The notes under the pieces: model-generated | The model's database searches: none | What the model saw: only the letters and a program-made list of their open reading frames with translations | Told to the model about the DNA's origin: nothing | Position numbers and translations under genes: made by a program | DNA from: an uncultured Caulobacteraceae bacterium | GTDB lineage: Bacteria > Pseudomonadota > Alphaproteobacteria > Caulobacterales > Caulobacteraceae | Assembly: GCA_946482375.1 (NCBI GenBank) | Contig: CAMLRH010000070.1 | Span: 1-10,189 of the forward strand | Reading direction: 5' to 3' | Length of the DNA stretch: 10,189 bases | Part shown: positions 5,944 through 10,189 of the stretch, one piece after another | Layout of the letters: each line of letters begins with the position of its first letter | Numbering within the stretch: the stretch's first letter is position 1

Positions 5944-7026
5944 ATGGCGGATGATGCTTCGAGATCGGCGAAGGCGACCCAGAAGTTCGGGACCGGCTTC
6001 CTGCATGACATCTGGTACTTCGCCGCGCTCGGCTCGGACCTGAAGCCCGGCAAGCTGCAACGCTATGAACTGCTCGGCGAACCGGTGCTGCTGGGCCGCA
6101 CGCACAAGGGCGAGGTCTACGCGCTCCGCGACATCTGCCCCCACCGCGCCGCGCCGCTGTCGGCCGGGCGGCTGGTCGAGGACACCGTCGAGTGCCCCTA
6201 CCACGGCTGGCGCTTCCGCACGGACGGCGCCTGCGCGGCCATCCCCTCGCTGGTCGACGATCAGCAAATGGACGTCAGTCGCATCCGCGTGCGCCGCTAT
6301 CCGGCCCGTGAGAGCCAGGGCCTGGTCTTTGTCTGGATGAGCTCCGATCCCCGCTTCGATGGCGAGCCGCCGATCCCGCCGCCGACCTTCGAGGGCGTCG
6401 TGGGTGGTGCGCCCAAGCTCGTCGACCGCATGGAGTTCGAGGCGCACATCGACCACGCCGTCGTCGGCCTCATGGACCCCGCGCACGGGCCCTACGTCCA
6501 CCAGCAATGGTGGTGGCGCTCCAAGCATAGCCAGCACGAGAAGGCCAAGAAGTTCGAGCCGCGCGAGGCCGGCTTCGCCATGGTCCGCCACGAGCCGTCG
6601 AAGAACTCCCGCGCCTACGCCATCCTCGGCGGCGAGCCGCTGACCGAGATCACCTTCCGCCTGCCCGGCCTGCGCTGGGAGCACGTCACGGTCGGCAAGC
6701 GGCAGGTGCTGTCGCTGACCTGCCTGACGCCGGTGACCGAGGCGAAGACCCGCATCACCCAGCTGGTCTGGTCAGACCACCCGGCCTTCTTCTTCCTGAA
6801 GCCTTTCATCGCCGCCGGGGCGCGCGCCTTCCTGCGTCAGGACGGCGACATGGTGAACCTGCAGAACCAGGGCCTGCGTTACGACCCCACACTTCTGTGG
6901 ATCGACGACGCCGACAAGCAGGCCAAGTGGTACCAGCAGCTCAAGCGCGAATGGGCGTCGGCCGCGCGCGAGGGGCGTGAGTTCAACAACCCGGTGGAAG
7001 CCACCGTTCTCAGGTGGCGCTCATAA
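5944..7026 (+). CDS. Rieske non-heme iron oxygenase, alpha (oxygenase) subunit
   Basis: Aromatic-ring hydroxylating or O-demethylase-type oxygenase component, 360 residues, cytosolic. N-terminal Rieske domain (about 20-132) has C65-x-H67-x16-C84-x2-H87 (CPHR ... CPYHGW), binding a [2Fe-2S] cluster. The C-terminal catalytic domain contains DHAVVGLMDPAHGPYVH (170-186), where H181 and H186 are the likely mononuclear iron ligands, and LRQDGDMVNLQNQG (297-310), where D300 is the likely carboxylate ligand. The overall plan resembles VanA/PobA-like and phenylpropionate-dioxygenase-like alpha subunits, not the larger naphthalene-type ones. No ferredoxin, reductase or beta subunit is adjacent, so electrons must come from elsewhere; substrate unknown. 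Start: GGAGAGG (5935-5941) sits just before ATG 5944, and the sequence from there reads into the family fold. An in-frame ATG at 5845 lies inside repeat D and is rejected. Confidence 0.88.
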   Translation: MADDASRSAKATQKFGTGFLHDIWYFAALGSDLKPGKLQRYELLGEPVLLGRTHKGEVYALRDICPHRAAPLSAGRLVEDTVECPYHGWRFRTDGACAAIPSLVDDQQMDVSRIRVRRYPARESQGLVFVWMSSDPRFDGEPPIPPPTFEGVVGGAPKLVDRMEFEAHIDHAVVGLMDPAHGPYVHQQWWWRSKHSQHEKAKKFEPREAGFAMVRHEPSKNSRAYAILGGEPLTEITFRLPGLRWEHVTVGKRQVLSLTCLTPVTEAKTRITQLVWSDHPAFFFLKPFIAAGARAFLRQDGDMVNLQNQGLRYDPTLLWIDDADKQAKWYQQLKREWASAAREGREFNNPVEATVLRWRS

Positions 7027-7130
7027 TTCCCGTCATCCCGGCCGCAGCGAAGCGGAGAGCCGGGACCCAGAGGCCGGTGCACTAACTCCTGGGTCCCGGA
7101 TCGGCCTTCGGCCGTCCGGGATGACGGGAA
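7027..7130. repeat. Inverted repeat C (TCAT/ACCCAG ends) between convergent genes; likely bidirectional terminator
   Basis: The arms (7027-7070 and 7089-7130) match exactly at their outer 15 nt (TTCCCGTCATCCCGG and its complement) and inner 11 nt (CCGGGACCCAG and its complement), but their cores differ. The left core folds as CCGC-AGCGAA-GCGG (7042-7055) inside a CCCGG/CCGGG stem. The right core folds as CGGCC-TTC-GGCCG (7102-7114) inside CCCGGA/TCCGGG. Centre is 18 nt and includes GTGCAC. It starts at the base after the Rieske stop and ends 3 nt before the stop of the minus-strand L,D-transpeptidase gene, so it is placed to end both transcripts. There is no long T run on either side, so termination by structure alone is inferred. 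Confidence 0.82.
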
Positions 7131-7133
7131 GGA

Positions 7134-8207
7134 TCAGGCCTTGTTCTGGTCCGGATCGCCCGGGCCGACGAAAACCACCTTCACGCCCTTCTGCACCGCC
7201 CGCGCCAAGGTCAGCGCGTCCCAGTTGGTCAGGCGCACACAGCCGTGGCTGGCGGTCTTGCCGACCTTGTTCGGCTCCGGCGCGCCATGGATGCCGTAGG
7301 TGTCCTTGGAGAGGTCGATCCAGACGAGGCCCACCGGATTGTTCGGCCCGGCCGGGATGGTCAGCTTGCCCGCCGACTTGTCGCCGAAGTTCAGCTTGGC
7401 CGGATCGTAGTTCCACACCGGGTCGGTGTGGACCGACAGCACTTCCCATTCGCCGGCCGGCGTCGGCATATCTTCCGAGCCGACCGTCGCCGGATAGACC
7501 GCCACCAGCTTGCCGCCCTGATCGAAGGCGCGCAGTTCACGCTCGGCTTTATCCACTTCGATCCGCGCCACGTGCGGCAGCGCCGCGGCCATCGGCGCGA
7601 CGACCAGGATCTTCGTCCCCGCCTTCGAGAAGTCGGCGTCCGGATTCAGCGCCTTAAGCAGCGCCTCATCCATGTGGAACTTCTCTGCCAGCGCCTCGGA
7701 CGGGCTCGTGTAGGAAAGCTTCTCCAGCTTCGCCATGCCCTTGTAGTCGCTGGGCTGGGGCAGCTTCTCCAGGTACGGCCCCTGCGCATCGGTGTCGTTG
7801 ATCACGTAGTCCTGCATCACAGGCTGCTGGTCCTTCGCCAGCGCCGCAAACGCCTGCGCGTCGAGCTGGCCGTCGGAGGGCATGCCGTTGGCCTTCTCGA
7901 ACGCCGCCAGCGCCTGGCGGAAGTTCTCGCCCGGCTTGCCGTCGATGACGCCGGGACCGAAGTGGGCGCGGTCGAGCATCACCTGCGCCTTGATCAGCAG
8001 GTTGCGCTGCTGGTCGCCGGTCAGACCGTCGGCGAACTGCGCCTGGTCGATCGGCTGCGCCAGCGGGTTGGCCGAAGCGGTGATCGTCGGCGCGGCGGGG
8101 ACGGCCGGGACGGGGTTGGCGGCGGGCTGCGGCGCCGGTGTGTTCTCGGCCGGCTCATAGCAGGCGGCGAGGCTGAGGGCGGCGGCTACGGCGAGGATCG
8201 GGCGCAT
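7134..8207 (-). CDS. L,D-transpeptidase (YkuD) lipoprotein with peptidoglycan-binding and LysM-like segments
   Basis: Cell-wall enzyme that forms 3-3 cross-links or attaches partners to peptidoglycan by acyl transfer through a cysteine. 357 residues from ATG 8207. The N terminus MRPILAVAAALSLAAC is a lipoprotein signal with lipobox LAAC and lipidated Cys16; Asp is absent at +2 (Tyr), so outer-membrane sorting is likely. A Pro/Ala-rich linker (17-50) follows, then a PG_binding_1-like segment (about 62-123), a LysM-like stretch (about 162-204, SYTSPSEALAEKFHMDEALL, ending KILVVAP), and the YkuD domain (about 212-347) with YGIHGAPEPNKVGKTASHGC (304-323; H307, H321, catalytic Cys323) then VRL. 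Start: GGAG (minus strand, 8220-8217) is 9 nt upstream; an in-frame ATG ten codons earlier (8237) would bury the signal peptide. It is divergent from an M15 peptidase that also acts on stem peptides. Confidence 0.93.
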   Translation of the reverse strand: MRPILAVAAALSLAACYEPAENTPAPQPAANPVPAVPAAPTITASANPLAQPIDQAQFADGLTGDQQRNLLIKAQVMLDRAHFGPGVIDGKPGENFRQALAAFEKANGMPSDGQLDAQAFAALAKDQQPVMQDYVINDTDAQGPYLEKLPQPSDYKGMAKLEKLSYTSPSEALAEKFHMDEALLKALNPDADFSKAGTKILVVAPMAAALPHVARIEVDKAERELRAFDQGGKLVAVYPATVGSEDMPTPAGEWEVLSVHTDPVWNYDPAKLNFGDKSAGKLTIPAGPNNPVGLVWIDLSKDTYGIHGAPEPNKVGKTASHGCVRLTNWDALTLARAVQKGVKVVFVGPGDPDQNKA

Positions 8208-8323
8208 CGACGGGTACTCCGGAAGGTCGAGGGTCAAAGACCTAAGCCACTTGCCTGCCCGCAGTTCCCGGAAGCCTCACCGCAGCTTGCGCGTTATCTT
8301 CCGCTCAGTGGGATGGAGATGCG
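8208..8323. promoter_or_regulatory. Divergent control region between the L,D-transpeptidase and M15 peptidase genes
   Basis: These 116 nt separate two divergent start codons and should contain both promoters. Visible: the ribosome-binding sites (GGAG minus 8220-8217; GGAG plus 8315-8318) and a small palindrome GGTC-AAA-GACC (8232-8242). I see no clear sigma factor boxes or known operator. Confidence 0.4.
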
Positions 8324-9274
8324 ATGTTCCGGGTGCGGGACAAATGGGTGGCGCTCGCGGGTGTCACGGGCGCGGCGGTTCTAGCGGTGTACTGGACGGC
8401 CAGCACGCCGACCCGGGACGACGTCGTCGCGCCGACCCCAACCCCCGCCGAGGAGGCCGCGCCCAGCCTTCGCCGCGGCGAACTGCGCGACCCCTGGGGC
8501 ACGGAGAACTGCGCCGAGGCCCGCTACGCCCACGCCGCCTTCGAGAACGCGAAAAGCCTGAACAGTCTCAACTGGGCGCCCTTCCGGCGTCCCGAACGCG
8601 GCTGGGACATCTACGCCGAGTTGATCGGGGCAGAGATCGGCACCCGCTGTGGTCCCAGGACCCCGGGCTATGCCTCGGCGCTCGCCCGCTGGCAGCGCGA
8701 GCGTGGGCTGTCGGTGACCGGCCAGATGGACGCCGAAACATTCGCCTTCATGAAAGGCGTTTGGCAGGAGGCGCGGCCGTTCGTACGCCGTTCCGGCGGT
8801 TGTCCGAACCCGCCCAACGAGGCGATCCTGACCAGCGGCCGCCCCGGCGAGGGGTACGGCGGCAAGCACGTCCAGCTCCTGCCCGGCGCCTTCGACGCCT
8901 ATCGCAGGATGGTCGCTGACGCGAAGCGCGAAAACCCGGAGATCGCCCGTGACCCGCGCTACCTGCAGATCTTCTCGGCCTACCGCAGCCCGTCCTATGA
9001 CGCCGCCCGCTGCGCGCGCGACGGCAACTGCAACGGCATCGTCCGGGCCAGGTGCTCGCCCCATCGGACGGCCCGGGCCATGGACCTCTACGTCGGCCAG
9101 GCGCCCGGCTACGGCCCCGACTCCACGGCCGACCCGAACCGCCTGGTCATGTCCAAGTCGCCGGCCTACCGCTGGCTCGTCGCCAACGCGCACCGCTACG
9201 GCTTCGTCCCCTACGCCTTCGAGCCCTGGCATTGGGAGTGGATCGGCACGACGCAGGTCGCTAACGAAGGCTGA
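8324..9274 (+). CDS. VanY-like M15 D-alanyl-D-alanine carboxypeptidase with peptidoglycan-binding segment
   Basis: Zinc peptidase of the LAS/M15 group expected to trim peptidoglycan stem peptides in the periplasm. 316 residues. Residues 8-25 are hydrophobic (an uncleaved anchor or signal) and a Pro/Thr-rich linker follows to about 48. Residues 117-147 look like a PG_binding_1 helix pair (YASALARWQRERGLSVTGQM then DAETFAFMK). The catalytic domain has IFSAYRSPSYDAARC (216-230), SPHRTARAMDLYVG (245-258; zinc ligands H247 and D254) and FEPWHWEW (299-306; general base E300, ligand H303). The family motif SxHxxGxAxD has Ala at the Gly position (A250). Cysteines at 63, 109, 160, 230, 236 and 244 suggest disulfides, three of them in a short loop just before the zinc motif. 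Start: GGAG (8315-8318) is 5 nt before the ATG. The stop overlaps the next start by one base. Confidence 0.88.
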   Translation: MFRVRDKWVALAGVTGAAVLAVYWTASTPTRDDVVAPTPTPAEEAAPSLRRGELRDPWGTENCAEARYAHAAFENAKSLNSLNWAPFRRPERGWDIYAELIGAEIGTRCGPRTPGYASALARWQRERGLSVTGQMDAETFAFMKGVWQEARPFVRRSGGCPNPPNEAILTSGRPGEGYGGKHVQLLPGAFDAYRRMVADAKRENPEIARDPRYLQIFSAYRSPSYDAARCARDGNCNGIVRARCSPHRTARAMDLYVGQAPGYGPDSTADPNRLVMSKSPAYRWLVANAHRYGFVPYAFEPWHWEWIGTTQVANEG

Positions 9275-10047
9275 TGGCAAGTTTCACAAGTCACGATGGC
9301 GTCGAGATCGCCTACGACGACGTCGGTCCGCGCGAGGGCCGCGCCGCCCTTCTGGTGCACGGCTTCACCTCCAACCGCAACGAGGCCTGGAAGCGCACCG
9401 GCTGGTACGCCGCCTTCGAGCGTCGCGGACAGCGCCTCGTCGCCATGGATCAGCGCGGCCACGGCGAGAGCGGCAAGCCACAGGACCCCAACGCCTACGA
9501 CCGCGAGAAGTTGGTCGGCGACGTCATCGCGCTGATGGACCACCTGGGCCTGAACCAGGTGGACCTGTTCGGCTATTCGATGGGCGCGCGGGTGTCGCTG
9601 GCGGTGGCGCGAGACCATCCCGACCGCGTCGCCAACCTCATCATCGGCGGCGTCGGCGGCAACGCCCTGACCCCGTCGGGCGCGGGCGAACTGCTGGCTC
9701 AGGCCATGGAGGCCGACGACCCGGCCACCATCGACAACCCGCTGATGCAGAGCTTCCGTCAGTTCGCCGACGAGCAGGGCGAGGACCGGCTGGCGCTGGC
9801 GGCCATGGTGCGCGGCAAGTCCGCCCCGCTGACGGAGGACGACCTCTTCGCGCTGCGCATGCCCGTCCTCGTCGCCGCCGGTACGGGCGACCATCTGGCC
9901 GGCGACCCGCAGGGCCTCGCCGACCACATTCCCGGCGCCCACGCCGTGCGACTGCCCGGCTGCGACCACTTCAACGCCATCCCGCACGCGCTGCTCAAGG
10001 CCGCGGTGTTCGACTTCCTCGACGGCTACCTGGACTTCCCCGGCTAG
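9274..10047 (+). CDS. Alpha/beta hydrolase
   Basis: Serine hydrolase of the alpha/beta-hydrolase fold, 257 residues, no signal peptide, so cytosolic. Oxyanion-hole motif LLVHGFTSN (26-34), strand and turn VAMDQRGHGESGKP (56-69), nucleophile elbow GYSMG (100-104, Ser102), acid probably Asp206 in AAGTGDHLAG, and base His232 in GCDHFNAIP. It has a short cap region (about 130-190). Substrate cannot be told from sequence; esterase, haloperoxidase-like and lactonase annotations are all possible. ATG 9274 overlaps the preceding TGA (TGATG, 9272-9276), with GAAGG (9266-9270) 3 nt before it, so translation is probably coupled to the M15 gene. Functional link to cell-wall work is unproven. The stop codon shares CTAG with the convergent glutathione transferase gene. 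Confidence 0.88.
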   Translation: MASFTSHDGVEIAYDDVGPREGRAALLVHGFTSNRNEAWKRTGWYAAFERRGQRLVAMDQRGHGESGKPQDPNAYDREKLVGDVIALMDHLGLNQVDLFGYSMGARVSLAVARDHPDRVANLIIGGVGGNALTPSGAGELLAQAMEADDPATIDNPLMQSFRQFADEQGEDRLALAAMVRGKSAPLTEDDLFALRMPVLVAAGTGDHLAGDPQGLADHIPGAHAVRLPGCDHFNAIPHALLKAAVFDFLDGYLDFPG

Positions 10048-10189
10048 TTACCCAGCATGTAGGGCCCGCCCTTTTCCAGCGCCTTCTTCCAGGCGGGGCG
10101 AGCGTGCAGGCGCTCGATCCACGCGGCGAGGTTGGGATAGGCGGGCAGCTTGCCGAACGCCTTGGCGACCTCGGCGACGAAGCTCATCT
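10044..10189 (-). CDS. Glutathione S-transferase, C-terminal end (partial)
   Basis: I read 48 codons on the minus strand before the stop TAG (10046-10044). The visible peptide includes MSFVAEVAKAFGKLPAYPNL, followed by AAWIERLHARPAWKKALEKG and GPYMLGN. The pattern YPNLAAWIERLHARPAWKKAL is the usual last helix region of bacterial glutathione S-transferases, where a hydrophobic-MSF segment also commonly precedes it. The Met is therefore probably internal, and the glutathione-binding N-terminal domain lies beyond the right edge. The stop overlaps the stop of the convergent hydrolase by 3 nt, leaving no room for a terminator between them. Confidence 0.85.
   Translation of the reverse strand, partial: MSFVAEVAKAFGKLPAYPNLAAWIERLHARPAWKKALEKGGPYMLGN

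Noticed and set aside
2541..7130. The four repeats as a CRISPR array or insertion sequence
   Set aside because: They are palindromes between different genes with no regular spacers, no transposase and no cas genes.
7245..8384. Plus-strand open frame opposite the L,D-transpeptidase (379 codons)
   Set aside because: Compositional shadow; the minus strand has a lipobox, HGC active site and ribosome-binding site.
8381..9280. Minus-strand open frame opposite the M15 peptidase (299 codons)
   Set aside because: No recognisable motifs and a skewed Gly/Ala/Val/Arg composition; the sense frame holds the zinc motifs.

Overview
The window is GC-rich, densely coding DNA with strong G/C third-codon preference. 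The gene families suggest an alphaproteobacterium, plausibly Caulobacterales (Caulobacter/Phenylobacterium-like). That placement is inferred from the ethylmalonyl-CoA pathway pair, the style of the intergenic palindromes and the codon use; no marker gene is present to prove it.

Layout. (1) Positions 1-2525 hold a divergent pair from the ethylmalonyl-CoA pathway: the N-terminal half of ethylmalonyl-CoA mutase (minus strand, running off the left edge) and complete crotonyl-CoA carboxylase/reductase (plus strand), sharing a 277-nt control region. Together they carry two committed steps of acetyl-CoA assimilation without the glyoxylate shunt. (2) Positions 2658-7026 hold three plus-strand genes of unrelated function: a cytosolic GH13 alpha-glucosidase-type enzyme, a membrane-anchored M20 peptidase of the PM20D1/carboxypeptidase S type, and an orphan Rieske oxygenase alpha subunit. 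Each gap between them is filled by a long palindromic repeat, so they look like separate transcription units, not an operon. (3) Positions 7134-9274 hold a divergent cell-wall pair: a lipoprotein L,D-transpeptidase (minus) and a VanY-like M15 peptidase (plus), each with a peptidoglycan-binding-like segment. (4) An alpha/beta hydrolase overlaps the stop of the M15 gene by one base. It converges on a glutathione S-transferase (minus, cut by the right edge), and the two stop codons share a CTAG.

The structure that the genes do not explain is a set of four long inverted repeats (2541-2644, 4192-4282, 5808-5904, 7027-7130) within 4.6 kb. Each has two arms, and each arm also folds on itself. Three share the ends TCAT...ACCCAG with different internal stems; the fourth (5808-5904) is a separate family. 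Differences between arms fall largely in base-paired couples, which is evidence that the arm hairpins are conserved as structures. Three of the four start 0-1 nt after a stop codon. I saw no tRNA, rRNA, CRISPR, insertion sequence or phage gene, and no clearly new multi-gene system. The genes are recognisable families; the repeats are the part most worth following up.
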